This document shows, piece by piece, positions 24,527 through 33,100 of a stretch of DNA of 64,000 nucleotides (position 1 is the stretch's first letter; each line of letters opens with the position of its first letter). The translations under genes and the position numbers were made by a program. Source of the stretch: Rhizobium sp. SSA_523 (GTDB lineage Bacteria > Pseudomonadota > Alphaproteobacteria > Rhizobiales > Rhizobiaceae); NCBI RefSeq assembly GCF_030435705.1, contig NZ_CP129380.1, positions 1 through 64,000 of the forward strand. Reading direction: 5' to 3'. The notes under the pieces are model-generated. The model had not been told where the DNA came from. It did no database searches and saw nothing but the letters and a program-made list of their open reading frames with translations.

Positions 24527-25600
24527 ATGACGACGGAGACCATTGAGAAAATAATCGGGCTCGACCTGAAAGCAGACGGTGCTTTGAAAGTTAACTCCCG
24601 AGAGAGACGTGACCTTGAGTTTAAAGAGACATGCGACGAGAACACTCGTCGAAGCTGCCTCAAGACCATAGCGGCCTTTGCGAACAATGGTGGTGGCCGG
24701 ATTGTTTTCGGGATCTCCGATAGTCCTCGTCACGTCGTCGGTGTTGATCCAGCCACATTTCCGGATGAGGCAGCTTTCGATGACTTTCTCCGGAAATATC
24801 TGTCCCCAGTTCCCGATGTGCTCATCGAGGATCATGAGATTGAGGGAAAAACGCTGGTGGTCGTCCGCGTAATGGCCATGAGCAAGCCGCCGGTAATTGC
24901 GGTGAAGGAGTGCCAAACTATCGCGGCCAAAAATAAAACGGTCTTGCAGCCCGGGGTGATTTATAACCGGCGCGGAGGTAAAACAGAGTGCGCTTCCAGC
25001 GACGAGTTTCGCCAAATGCTAGAGAAAAGGGATCAGGCAGTTCAGCAAGCCATCCTTAGCATCTTTGATCGCGCGCGTTCGATTGGGTTCGACCGGGTGT
25101 CTGTGGCAGATTTCTCAAACTTCACAAGTCCGGGCGACAACGTGACCCTCTACCTACCGGACGACGCAGCGAGAAGTCTGAACGTCATTGACCGCGCCAA
25201 ACTCGTGGAGGACGGCGGGGCACCTGCCTATGAGATCAAGGGGCGTATCAACCTCACCAGTTATTCCGATAAAGACCCGCGCAAACCGATGCTGCCGAGG
25301 CCAGCCGCCCGTGCGCTCAAAGCCGATATCGATGCTGCGCTTTGGAAAGGTGTTTCCTGGAGCGAGCAACATCTGCGCAAAGCGGCCAAACATCTGGGGT
25401 TTTGGGACAAGGCTGAGGGCGATGGGGTTCACACCACTGTGGATCAGCTCACTGGCCAGCCGCGCTATCTCGAACGCGGTCGCATTGCTGTCCGGGACTT
25501 CGCCCGGAATAACCCCGACGCCTTTGTTGATGCGACGTGCTCGCGACCAAATCGTGCGGAATGGAAGCGACGGAAAGCAGCCGTAGCCGGTCCGGCGTGA
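24527..25600 (+). CDS. AlbA_2/Schlafen-type DNA-binding protein
   Basis: A 357-residue protein whose first 130 residues are an AlbA_2 (divergent AAA-4 or Schlafen-like) domain: RRDLEFKETCDENTRRSCLKTI, AAFANNGGGRIVFGISDSPRHVVGVD, with the characteristic E-FK and AFANxxGGxIxxGI motifs. The rest has a region (VSVADFSNFTSPGDNVTLYL) and a C terminus not recognised by eye. Such proteins act as regulators, and some belong to toxin or anti-phage systems. It is divergent from the 390-residue hypothetical and ends 10 bases from a convergent resolvase. Its ribosome binding site is weak. Confidence 0.75.
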   Translation: MTTETIEKIIGLDLKADGALKVNSRERRDLEFKETCDENTRRSCLKTIAAFANNGGGRIVFGISDSPRHVVGVDPATFPDEAAFDDFLRKYLSPVPDVLIEDHEIEGKTLVVVRVMAMSKPPVIAVKECQTIAAKNKTVLQPGVIYNRRGGKTECASSDEFRQMLEKRDQAVQQAILSIFDRARSIGFDRVSVADFSNFTSPGDNVTLYLPDDAARSLNVIDRAKLVEDGGAPAYEIKGRINLTSYSDKDPRKPMLPRPAARALKADIDAALWKGVSWSEQHLRKAAKHLGFWDKAEGDGVHTTVDQLTGQPRYLERGRIAVRDFARNNPDAFVDATCSRPNRAEWKRRKAAVAGPA

Positions 25601-25610
25601 TGGCAGAACT

Positions 25611-26195
25611 CTACTGTCCGCTGCGTTGCTGCGCCTTGGCCCGCGCTTGCGGGAAATAATCGTAGAAGGTCACACGGCTGATCCCCAATTGCCGGGCAAT
25701 CTCCGCGATCGAGATGTCCCCGGCCGCGAGCATCGCACGTGCCGCTTTCTTGTCGTCTTCGGTGAGCTTCGGGCGACGGCCACCCTTGCGCCCACGGGCG
25801 AGGGCGGCTTTCAGGCCTTCCATGGTGCGCTCACGATTCAGGTCCAGAAAGTATTCCGCCATAGCGCCGTGGATCTGCAGGAAGAAGCGGCCTTGCGCGC
25901 TTTCACTGTCCAGATCTTCGGTGAGGCTGCGGAACTTGATGCCATCTGCGCGGAGCTTGTCGATCGTCCGCATCATTTCCACCAGGGAGCGGCCTAACCG
26001 GTCCAGCTTCCACACCACGAGCACGTCCTCGGGACGGAGATAGGCGAGGGCGGCTTCCAGCTCCGGCCGTTTACTGCCTGCCTTGCCGGACTTCTTCTCC
26101 TCGAAGATCTTCTCGCACCCGGCACGAGTAAGGGCGTCTCGCTGCATGTCGAGATTCTGATCGGCGGTCGAGACGCGGGCATATCCAATTTTCAT
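25611..26195 (-). CDS. Serine recombinase (Tn3-type resolvase/invertase)
   Basis: A 194-residue resolvase. The catalytic domain starts MKIGYARVSTADQN with the nucleophilic serine and continues through EDVLVVWKLDRLGRSL. Helix E (YFLDLNRERTMEGLKAALARGRKGG) leads to a Hin-type helix-turn-helix (SIAEIARQLGISRVTFYDYF). It is intact and of usual length. The region upstream has repeated TGTAAGGA motifs, in part within an inverted repeat, that could be its res site. It marks the left boundary of the RloAB/type IIG operon, whose terminator lies between them. Confidence 0.9.
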   Translation of the reverse strand: MKIGYARVSTADQNLDMQRDALTRAGCEKIFEEKKSGKAGSKRPELEAALAYLRPEDVLVVWKLDRLGRSLVEMMRTIDKLRADGIKFRSLTEDLDSESAQGRFFLQIHGAMAEYFLDLNRERTMEGLKAALARGRKGGRRPKLTEDDKKAARAMLAAGDISIAEIARQLGISRVTFYDYFPQARAKAQQRSGQ

Positions 26196-26312
26196 GTAAG
26201 GATAGTGCGACTATAGCCTTTTCCTGTCAAATGATTTCCTGACATATTTTCCTTACAAAAAGCCCGCCGAACTGGCGGGCTGCGAGCTGGGTGGGGACAT
26301 ATGTAAGGAAAA
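26195..26312. repeat. TGTAAGGA repeats flanking a terminator: candidate res site
   Basis: TGTAAGGA occurs at 26195-26202 (overlapping the resolvase start), inverted as TTTTCCTTACA at 26247-26257, and direct as TGTAAGGAAAA at 26302-26312. The last two form perfect 11-base arms 44 bases apart that enclose the operon terminator. GACATAT also repeats directly beside each arm (26241 and 26296). A small dyad ATAGT-GCG-ACTAT sits at 26202-26214. The array fits a multi-subsite recombinase site. Confidence 0.45.
26257..26280 (-). terminator. Rho-independent terminator of the defence operon
   Basis: Read on the minus strand, GCCCGCC, AGTTC, GGCGGGC forms a perfect 7-base GC stem with a 5-base loop followed by TTTTTG. 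It lies about 100 bases after the stop of the Abi_C-domain gene and closes the minus-strand unit that starts with the AAA ATPase. Confidence 0.85.
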
Positions 26313-26377
26313 CGGTCGTTTTTCGAACGCATCCGTCAGTCTCCTGAATCATCCGAGTGAGGAGAAAACGCGCCCGA

Positions 26378-27571
26378 TCAGCCTTCGACGTCCCCACGCC
26401 CTCCGGCTGAGGGAAGGGCTGCCTCGGCTTTTCGTGCTTTCCATGTCTCAACCAGGAACGTGGCCATAGTCCCGGATAAGTTTACTGCCAACTCGGCATG
26501 GCGAGGCTGGGGCTTGGCTTTCTTAGGACCTGCACTGTGGGCATCCCCCAGCTTACTCCGCAGCGACCCCAACAGCTCGACGATCTGCTGGCAACTACCA
26601 AGCAGCTGCTTGAAGGTCTGTTCGGTATGATCGTCAGGCGCCAGACGTAGGACCTTGGCCAGTTTCCGGTAAAGAACCGGCAGATCGGCATTGTCAGCAT
26701 AATCGGCCTGCGCTTCGTCCAAAATCCATTTGCAGACGTCTTCCAGCAGGGTACGCGCCAGGGTGATCGCCCCGCGCGGATCATCAACCCGTCGTTCCAC
26801 CGCTGCAATCCAGCGGGCATGAACGTCGGCCGGGTCGAAGGCGTGCAGCGCCGCGCTAATACCCTGGTCGGAGGGGCTGCCAAGAATGGCGCGCTGAATC
26901 TTGTAGACCGGGGAGCCTGAGACCTTCCCGACCATCGCCAGGCGATAGCCGTCATGCTGCAGGTGACCGTTCAGATCGGCAACGAGGGAGGCCTGCGCCT
27001 CCAGCGTCTGGACGACAGGCGCCACGATCTCTTCCAGAAAGCGAAACAGTTGCGCTTGCGAGCAGGTCAGAAAACCAAGATGAGTCAACAGCTCGTCGGT
27101 TTCCCAATCGTAGTTTCGAACTGTGTGCTGGTAGATGTCCTCCAGAAGACCCTTCGACGTGCCGTAAGGTGAGGGAATTTCGTCCAGCGGCCATGCCCGC
27201 TGGATCAATTCGACTTCTTCCATTTCGGTCGCAAGTGGCCTGGTTTTAAGCGCCGATAAAAGCCGACGCCGCGTGATCTCTGTGATACCCGGCTGCCCAA
27301 ACTCCTCGATCTTGGCAACCTGCTCGGACAACCGATAGCTGGCAACCTCCTGCAGGAGTTTTTTTGCCATAGGCAAAAGATCCTCCGCCGGCACGGAAGC
27401 TAGGCGATTCATCGCGTACTTAAATTTGCTGCCAAAGGCTTCCGAACTATCTCCACTCTCCAACCCCAGGCGCACGCATATGCCCGGAACGTCATAGGCC
27501 TTGTGGTCGGAAATCGCGTTGGCGATCTCGGTGCGAAGGTGGCGGATCATGGGTGCGGGGAATGTCGTCAT
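26378..27571 (-). CDS. Abi_C-domain (abortive infection) protein
   Basis: A 397-residue protein. The C-terminal third matches the Abi_C family: DPRGAITLARTLLEDVCKWIL, DLPVLYRKLAKVLRLAPDDHTEQTF, then LGSLRSKLGDAHS. This domain ends many abortive-infection proteins. The N-terminal 250 residues are not recognised. The ATG at 27571 overlaps the stop of a 44-residue ORF in ATGA, indicating translational coupling; a GTG at 27595 is an alternative. It is the last gene of the RloA-RloB-type IIG unit, before a strong terminator. This suggests it is an effector or accessory of that system rather than a free-standing gene. Confidence 0.8.
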   Translation of the reverse strand: MTTFPAPMIRHLRTEIANAISDHKAYDVPGICVRLGLESGDSSEAFGSKFKYAMNRLASVPAEDLLPMAKKLLQEVASYRLSEQVAKIEEFGQPGITEITRRRLLSALKTRPLATEMEEVELIQRAWPLDEIPSPYGTSKGLLEDIYQHTVRNYDWETDELLTHLGFLTCSQAQLFRFLEEIVAPVVQTLEAQASLVADLNGHLQHDGYRLAMVGKVSGSPVYKIQRAILGSPSDQGISAALHAFDPADVHARWIAAVERRVDDPRGAITLARTLLEDVCKWILDEAQADYADNADLPVLYRKLAKVLRLAPDDHTEQTFKQLLGSCQQIVELLGSLRSKLGDAHSAGPKKAKPQPRHAELAVNLSGTMATFLVETWKARKAEAALPSAGGRGDVEG

Positions 27572-27702
27572 CGGTCGAAACAGAACTCGCTCCACTTAGT
27601 CCAGACGGCGATATGCACGGGCTGGATGGCAGGGAGGGCGGTCACGTCTCGCGCCTGGGGGGCAAAATGAATAAGCTCAGGGAGGTGGTCTGAAAGACTC
27701 AT
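27568..27702 (-). CDS. 44-residue ORF bridging the type IIG and Abi_C genes
   Basis: An unrecognised short ORF encoding MSLSDHLPELIHFAPQARD, then VTALPAIQPVHIAVWTKWSEF and CFDR. Its ATG overlaps the type IIG stop (ATGA at 27699-27702), and its own TGA overlaps the Abi_C ATG (ATGA at 27568-27571). GAGGAG stands 5 bases before its start, the strongest ribosome binding site in this part of the operon. The layout argues that it is translated, either as a small regulatory or antitoxin-like peptide or as a coupling leader. The composition is not membrane-like. No family is known to me. Confidence 0.6.
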   Translation of the reverse strand: MSLSDHLPELIHFAPQARDVTALPAIQPVHIAVWTKWSEFCFDR

Positions 27703-30700
27703 ACACTCTCCTCAAGAAGCTTTATCTCATCTGCTGTGAGCTCGAATAGTTCATAAACGAGCGTATTAATGCGGTCTTCGTTCTCCTTTATTTCAACTGA
27801 CAGGCGGGCGATTTCGGTTTTGTCACGCCTAATCCAATCCTCCCACGCCGTGCGCTCTGCCAGTGGGATATCTGCCTTGAACACCTTCTTGACCTCTGCC
27901 CGGAAGGCCGAAAAGTCAGGCATATCCCACCATTCAGTAAGCTTAGTCGATAGTTTCGCCTCTGTTCCGGCTGGGGCAAGATCGGGGATACGCCGTGTCA
28001 ACGCATGCTGTAATCGGTACCGTGCTTCCGCGGCCTTCTGACTAGCTTGTGCCAGTACGGATAGTTCGGCTTTCTGAGCGGGCATTATCGACGGGATCGG
28101 AATGGTTTCAACGTACTGAACGCGCAGCTCTAATCGCCATTCTCCGCCGCGCATCGCGCTGCAAATGCTACGCAGATAGAACCAAATCACCGTTGAATTA
28201 AGTAAAGCAAGCAAATCCCAATGCCCGCTTGGGTGGAAATATGTCTTATCGTTCGAAAAGAATCCCGTTTCATCGTATGAAAATTTGCGGCCTTGAGAGA
28301 AATGCGGATATGAAATCTTTGGCTTACTGAACGGTTCGGCATAAGCCTCCTGTGCCTGTTGAAGCTCAAACCATTCCTGCTTAGTTGCCCGTTTTTCTAG
28401 CTGATCCTTGAACGGCAGTAACCAATCTCGGATGGCCGGATAATCCTCGATGTTAATGCGGTTTTTCGGGATATAGATAATCCATAGTCCGCGAGGCTCA
28501 GCGCGCCACCGCTTCAGATCTTTCCCTTCCAGGAACGGCTTCAGTAGATCGGCCGATTTTGGATCTTGGGCACACAAGCGTTCTTTAGTCGCTGAATCGA
28601 TAACAAAAGCGTCGTTCAACCCTGTCTTGATACCGTACAGGGGTGAACCATAGACTTCCTTCAGTGTTCTCTTTCCCTTGCGTATCTTATCCCTCAAGGC
28701 CTTGAGCGCCGCGTTTTCCAGTTCCCACGAATCTGCTGACAAAGCCGCCTGCGGATAGGCCTCGGCCTTCTTGTCAAAGGTCACGGTGAAATTCGTTTCC
28801 GGCAAGTCTTCCACCTTCCAAAAACGCAAAGCGTGCGTCTTGGCAGGCTCTTCCCGACGCATGGTCAGAATAGCAGGGTAGGTGGTCACGCCCTCGAATA
28901 CTTGAAGGTCACCAAAATCGACTACGGTTTCAAGTGTCGCCTGGGCACGCAAAAAGTTCCGAAGTGGCCGACCGGAACCGGTTTTGAAGAAAGTCGATGA
29001 TGAGATGTAGCCCAGACGACCACCGGGCTTCAACAGCTTCAGACCGCGCTCGAAAAAGTAGCAGTATAGGTCAGCCCGGTCTGAGACGACTTCGAAGCGG
29101 GTCTCCAGATAGGGCTTCATGGCCTTCAGTAGTTCCATCCGCACATAGGGTGGATTGCCGAGCACGACATCAAAGCCGCCATCTGCAAACACCTCGGGGA
29201 AGGCGGTTCGCCAGCTGAAGCCGTGCTCCAGGTATGCAAAGCTCGAATCTTCAATCAGGCTGTCACCAACCTTCAGATTGTCATCGAGACTGTCGAGCAT
29301 CTTGCCACGCCGCGCCGTCTTCACCCACAGCGATAGCTTGGCAATCTCCACGCTCTCGGCGTTCACATCGACGCCAAACAGATTGTTGGTCAGAATCTCA
29401 CTGTCCGGGTCGAAGAGCCCAAGTGCGCCACCCTTCAGGTCAGCAATCTTCTCATTTACACGGGTCAGCTCGGCCTTCATGAAATCGAAGGCCAACACCA
29501 AAAACACCCCGGAACCGCAGGCTGGATCAACAATACGCAAGGTTTTCAGACGGTCGCGGTAGGCTTCCCAGGCCTCAAGCTCAGCGCCCTTGCGCTTCCA
29601 CTGGATTTCCTCGTCATCGGCGGTCGCGCCCTTCTTGGCATAGACTGCCAGAACCTCCGCGAAAATATCCTTCAGATGGGCCCCAAGGGTCTGCTGGACG
29701 ATAAAGCGGGCAATATAGTCCGGCGTGTACACCACACCGTCACGTTTACGGCGACCGGATGTGCCGCTGCTCTTGGCCTCCTCAACCTCTTCGCCACGGG
29801 CTTCCGCCTGAAGCCGCTCGACGTCGGCAATCGACTGCTCGAAAATATGACCTAGGACCGTAACGGAGACCTGCGAGGCAAAGTCGTAGTCACCAATCTT
29901 TTTGAAGCCTTCGCAGACCTCGTCAGGGATGGTGATGCCGTCCACAATCGGGTCGGGCGCAAACAGGCCGCCATTATAGGGCGGAACGTCCAGGCGGGCG
30001 TTACCCTTGTCGATGGCGGCGAATAGGCCCTTGAAGTTGTCCCATACTGGGCGCGGATTAAACGGGTCGGCGTTTTCGAACGCCTTTTCCAGTATCCGTT
30101 TCGGCAAAAGACCAGTGTCTTCGGCAAAAGCCGTGAACAATACCCGGTCTAAGATTGTCTGCGCGGCACTAATGGCATCGAGAGGGTGTACCGAGGGCGC
30201 TGCCTTCTGAACCGCTGCGATAAGGCTGCTACGAAGTGCCTTGTAGTCTCGATACAGCTCGTTGGTGATGTCTTTATCTTCCTTCCGGCTTTCAGCCAAA
30301 AGGGCAAGGGTGCGGCCTGACAAGAGATTATCGGCGCTCAGAAGCAACATAAAGCGGGCGTATTCGGCGGGCTCGGTCAGCCGAGCGAATTCGAATTTCT
30401 CATACGAAGATGTACCCTCACCGAAACCATACAGCCGCAGTTCCACATAGTTGGAAACCAGTACCCACTTCACGCCGGGTGCCTTGGTCGCATATTCCCA
30501 TGCCTGTTGTACCGGACTCTTGGCGCGACCGGGCATGATTGCGTCCAGGTCTTTGGTCTTGGCGCCTTTAAGCTCGAAGGGAGCGATGATTTGTGATTTT
30601 GTCGGGCCAAAATGTCCGAGTGCCAAGTCGACAGAACCACCTAAAATCGCTTTCTCGGCCGTGACAGTGTGCTCGGCACTTGTGACCACACCGGTGTAAC

Positions 30701-30881
30701 CGAGAACAGCCTCAACGATGTTAGCTTTAAAACTTCCGTGGAGGGCCGTTTCTTTCTCTCTCAAAATGCGGCCCGACCGCACCATCTCGGCCCACTCTTC
30801 GAGGAGTCGACGATGGGGTTCCGGAACCGGTTGCACTGGGCCGACGTTGCGAGAAATCGTCTTGGGGTTAAAGAGCATCAT
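27699..30881 (-). CDS. Type IIG (Eco57I-like) restriction-modification enzyme
   Basis: A 1060-residue single-chain restriction enzyme and adenine methyltransferase. The N-terminal nuclease region has SVDLALGHF, then APFELKGAK, fitting a PD-(D/E)XK site. The N6-adenine methylase core follows: GVVYTPDYIARFIV, SAM-binding VDPACGSGVFLV, and catalytic NPPY in VVLGNPPYVRME. The C-terminal target-recognition domain (TaqI-like specificity region) includes YFHPSGHWDLLALLNSTVIWFYL and ends in a coiled coil. All key motifs are intact. It lies 13 bases after rloB and is coupled by ATGA to the 44-residue ORF. Methylation would protect the host at an asymmetric site; the recognition sequence cannot be read from the protein. 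Confidence 0.92.
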   Translation of the reverse strand: MMLFNPKTISRNVGPVQPVPEPHRRLLEEWAEMVRSGRILREKETALHGSFKANIVEAVLGYTGVVTSAEHTVTAEKAILGGSVDLALGHFGPTKSQIIAPFELKGAKTKDLDAIMPGRAKSPVQQAWEYATKAPGVKWVLVSNYVELRLYGFGEGTSSYEKFEFARLTEPAEYARFMLLLSADNLLSGRTLALLAESRKEDKDITNELYRDYKALRSSLIAAVQKAAPSVHPLDAISAAQTILDRVLFTAFAEDTGLLPKRILEKAFENADPFNPRPVWDNFKGLFAAIDKGNARLDVPPYNGGLFAPDPIVDGITIPDEVCEGFKKIGDYDFASQVSVTVLGHIFEQSIADVERLQAEARGEEVEEAKSSGTSGRRKRDGVVYTPDYIARFIVQQTLGAHLKDIFAEVLAVYAKKGATADDEEIQWKRKGAELEAWEAYRDRLKTLRIVDPACGSGVFLVLAFDFMKAELTRVNEKIADLKGGALGLFDPDSEILTNNLFGVDVNAESVEIAKLSLWVKTARRGKMLDSLDDNLKVGDSLIEDSSFAYLEHGFSWRTAFPEVFADGGFDVVLGNPPYVRMELLKAMKPYLETRFEVVSDRADLYCYFFERGLKLLKPGGRLGYISSSTFFKTGSGRPLRNFLRAQATLETVVDFGDLQVFEGVTTYPAILTMRREEPAKTHALRFWKVEDLPETNFTVTFDKKAEAYPQAALSADSWELENAALKALRDKIRKGKRTLKEVYGSPLYGIKTGLNDAFVIDSATKERLCAQDPKSADLLKPFLEGKDLKRWRAEPRGLWIIYIPKNRINIEDYPAIRDWLLPFKDQLEKRATKQEWFELQQAQEAYAEPFSKPKISYPHFSQGRKFSYDETGFFSNDKTYFHPSGHWDLLALLNSTVIWFYLRSICSAMRGGEWRLELRVQYVETIPIPSIMPAQKAELSVLAQASQKAAEARYRLQHALTRRIPDLAPAGTEAKLSTKLTEWWDMPDFSAFRAEVKKVFKADIPLAERTAWEDWIRRDKTEIARLSVEIKENEDRINTLVYELFELTADEIKLLEESV

Positions 30882-30894
30882 TATCCAAAGCCAT

Positions 30895-31557
30895 TCAATT
30901 AAATCGGTCAGCTATTTTCAGTAGCTCACCGGTCAGCACATCGATATCCGTGTAAGGTTCATTGCCATCATGCGGTGTAAATCTAGCCCTGAGGCTCTCT
31001 GCCCTTGCCGTCGCCTCAGGAATCCGGTCGTTCGTATCCCGGAAAACAGTCAGACTGTTCTTGGCATAGCCCGGATACGCCGCCGGCTTCTTCAGCTCGG
31101 CATATACAGTGTCGCGGTGGATGGGCGCCAACACGTCCCTAAAATGCAGCAGCACCCACAGCTCGAAGTTGGGCACCGATGGGATGGCTTTGAACAGCAC
31201 CTTGGCCTGCAGGTCATTCTTCAGTGCCTGATCAGTCGCTTCGGCTTTCGCTAACGCATTGTGGTAGCTGGCATGATCATCACGGTCGAAGACGACATAG
31301 ACCCGATCAAAAGCTCTGGTCTCCTCGAACCGGTCGATCGCATACTCAACGATTTGCAGTGGCGCCGTCCCATAATCCGATGGGACAATGGCAATATCCG
31401 CGTTGGGCAGCCGTTTCTCGCGACGAATAGCGGTGAAATAGTTGACCTCAGTTTTCGCGCCCTCACACACGATCAGCATACGATCGTAAGGCCGCTTTCG
31501 CCCGGCTTTTCGCGCGATGCGGTCTTCTTGTCGCTCAAAGCGGTGATGTTTTGCCAA
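30895..31557 (-). CDS. rloB: RloB-family protein (AbiLii-like, Toprim-related)
   Basis: A 220-residue RloB-family protein. The Toprim-like motifs are visible: RMLIVCEGAKTEVNYFTAI (invariant Glu) and DRVYVVFDRDDHASY (the DxD motif). The family was named from ORFs linked to type I restriction loci and is the second component of the AbiL abortive-infection system, partnered with an AAA ATPase. The start is a TTG with GGGAAGAG upstream. It sits 14 bases after the ATPase gene and 13 bases before the type IIG gene, so it is the middle of one transcript. Confidence 0.85.
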   Translation of the reverse strand: MAKHHRFERQEDRIARKAGRKRPYDRMLIVCEGAKTEVNYFTAIRREKRLPNADIAIVPSDYGTAPLQIVEYAIDRFEETRAFDRVYVVFDRDDHASYHNALAKAEATDQALKNDLQAKVLFKAIPSVPNFELWVLLHFRDVLAPIHRDTVYAELKKPAAYPGYAKNSLTVFRDTNDRIPEATARAESLRARFTPHDGNEPYTDIDVLTGELLKIADRFN

Positions 31558-31571
31558 AAACTGCTCTTCCC

Positions 31572-32801
31572 TTACCCCAGTATCGGAATGCCACCGTAGC
31601 GCCCGCCAAGGTATCCCTTTTCAAGGGCTTCCCCCTTCCGAGGAGAAAAGTCCAACAGCGGGAACAGGTGGGAGCCTTGGTCATTGTCTTTCTCAGTGAA
31701 CCACACCTGGTCGCGCCGAAGCTTTCCGCCATCGAGCAGCGACACGTCATGGGTTGAGAAAATCAACTGGGCTCCGTTCCGATTCAACTCAGGGTCATTA
31801 AACATCTGCACGATCTTCAAGACAAGCAGGGGGTGCAGGCTACGGTCCAGCTCGTCCACTATCAATGTCCGACCCTTTTGCAGGATGTCTAGGATAGGCC
31901 CCGCCAGCTCGAAGAGGATTTGGGTTCCGGCAGACTCTTCGCCGATATCAAATTTATAGAGTTCACCTTCCGCCATATGACCGAACTGCGGGATATCGAA
32001 TTCTGCATCCTGGACTTCGGGCGCCCCGCCCGGGAAACTGACGTGGAATTGGCGCCCCATCCGCTTGTCAACCGAGACAGTCGAGATCCCCGTATCTGCG
32101 GCTGCCATAATGGATTGGACGCGCTCGCGATTACCTGCAGTCTGGACATAGCCCGCCGTAAACCCAAACCCGATGCCTGGTCCGTCTGGCAGTATCACCA
32201 AGTCCTCCGCGAACCGCTGATAGAGAGGCTTTAGCTGCTCATTATTGAGCTGAACCGCCGTGGTGAGGAAAAGTACTTCCTTACGGGTCGAGGCTTCCCA
32301 GACCTTCTTTTGGCCCACGAAATAGTCGCTGTAGGTGTACTCGTACTTTTTCTTCTTCTCGTTGAACGTGCGGGAGAACCAGACCTGCGGTTTGGTCTTC
32401 TCATAGACCAGCAGCCATTCGCTCAGTACCTGGCGACGGTTGATCTCGAAGCCATACTGATGGCGGACCCCGCCAATCAAAAACGTGACCTCGAACCGCG
32501 TGGGGTGATCCGTATGGTCAGGACGCATACGGAAAGGGGCAAGGTTGCTTTCCTGGTCTGGCTGGATTTGATTGGAGGTCATCACCATCAACTGCATAAA
32601 CTGCAGGGCGCGGATGACATTGGATTTACCGCTCGCATTGGCACCGTAGATCGCAGCGCTATTGAGGATACGCTTGACCTTATCCAAACCACTCGGACGG
32701 GTATGGGTGCGCTCCAAGGTCGGGTCCGAGCTGGCAGCCATGCTGAAGATGGCTTGGTCCCGGAACGAACGGAAGTTGGTAAAGCGGAAATCAAGTAGCA
32801 T
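31572..32801 (-). CDS. rloA: AAA ATPase of the RloA/AbiLi type
   Basis: A 409-residue ABC/SMC-like ATPase of the AAA15/AAA21 group. It starts MLLDFRFTNFRSFRDQAIFSM, with Walker A IYGANASGKSNVI near residue 55, and towards the C terminus Walker B-type TLIVDELDRSLHPLLVLKI and the switch region QLIFSTHDVSLL. With RloB it matches AbiLi/AbiLii, a two-gene anti-phage abortive-infection system. The ATG at 32801 is chosen; a TTG at 32813 is possible. It is the first gene of the defence unit, and the 700 bases upstream hold its promoter. Confidence 0.87.
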   Translation of the reverse strand: MLLDFRFTNFRSFRDQAIFSMAASSDPTLERTHTRPSGLDKVKRILNSAAIYGANASGKSNVIRALQFMQLMVMTSNQIQPDQESNLAPFRMRPDHTDHPTRFEVTFLIGGVRHQYGFEINRRQVLSEWLLVYEKTKPQVWFSRTFNEKKKKYEYTYSDYFVGQKKVWEASTRKEVLFLTTAVQLNNEQLKPLYQRFAEDLVILPDGPGIGFGFTAGYVQTAGNRERVQSIMAAADTGISTVSVDKRMGRQFHVSFPGGAPEVQDAEFDIPQFGHMAEGELYKFDIGEESAGTQILFELAGPILDILQKGRTLIVDELDRSLHPLLVLKIVQMFNDPELNRNGAQLIFSTHDVSLLDGGKLRRDQVWFTEKDNDQGSHLFPLLDFSPRKGEALEKGYLGGRYGGIPILG

Positions 32802-32813
32802 CTGGGGTGACAA

Positions 32814-33100
32814 TCCTGTTTACCGTCATCAAATGCACATTTTCTGCAATCTGACAATTTATTTCGGCGTAACCGCCTGAACGGCACGAGGATGCAGTTA
32901 CCAAAAGGTGACGCTATTGCCGGGCGCGGAAAGGAATAAAAGACATGCTCCCGCCGTTTGCTGAGCAGGGACGTACGGGGGCTTACAACGATATTTGACT
33001 ACAGGAGCAACGTTCTTGGTTGCAATTTGATTGCCGCTCGGCCACTTTCTGATCAGAGCAACGCTCCGGGGTCAGCGCCAAGCGCTGGTCGCAGTGGATT
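32814..33100. other. Promoter region of the defence operon
   Basis: No gene is supported here. The stretch next to 32814-32880 is AT-richer (for example TTTACCGTCATCAAATG and CTGACAATTTATTTCGGCG), as expected for the promoter of the minus-strand defence unit, although no clear -35/-10 pair can be defended. Towards 33100 the sequence could belong to a plus-strand transcript that ends at the terminator at 33101. Confidence 0.3.
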
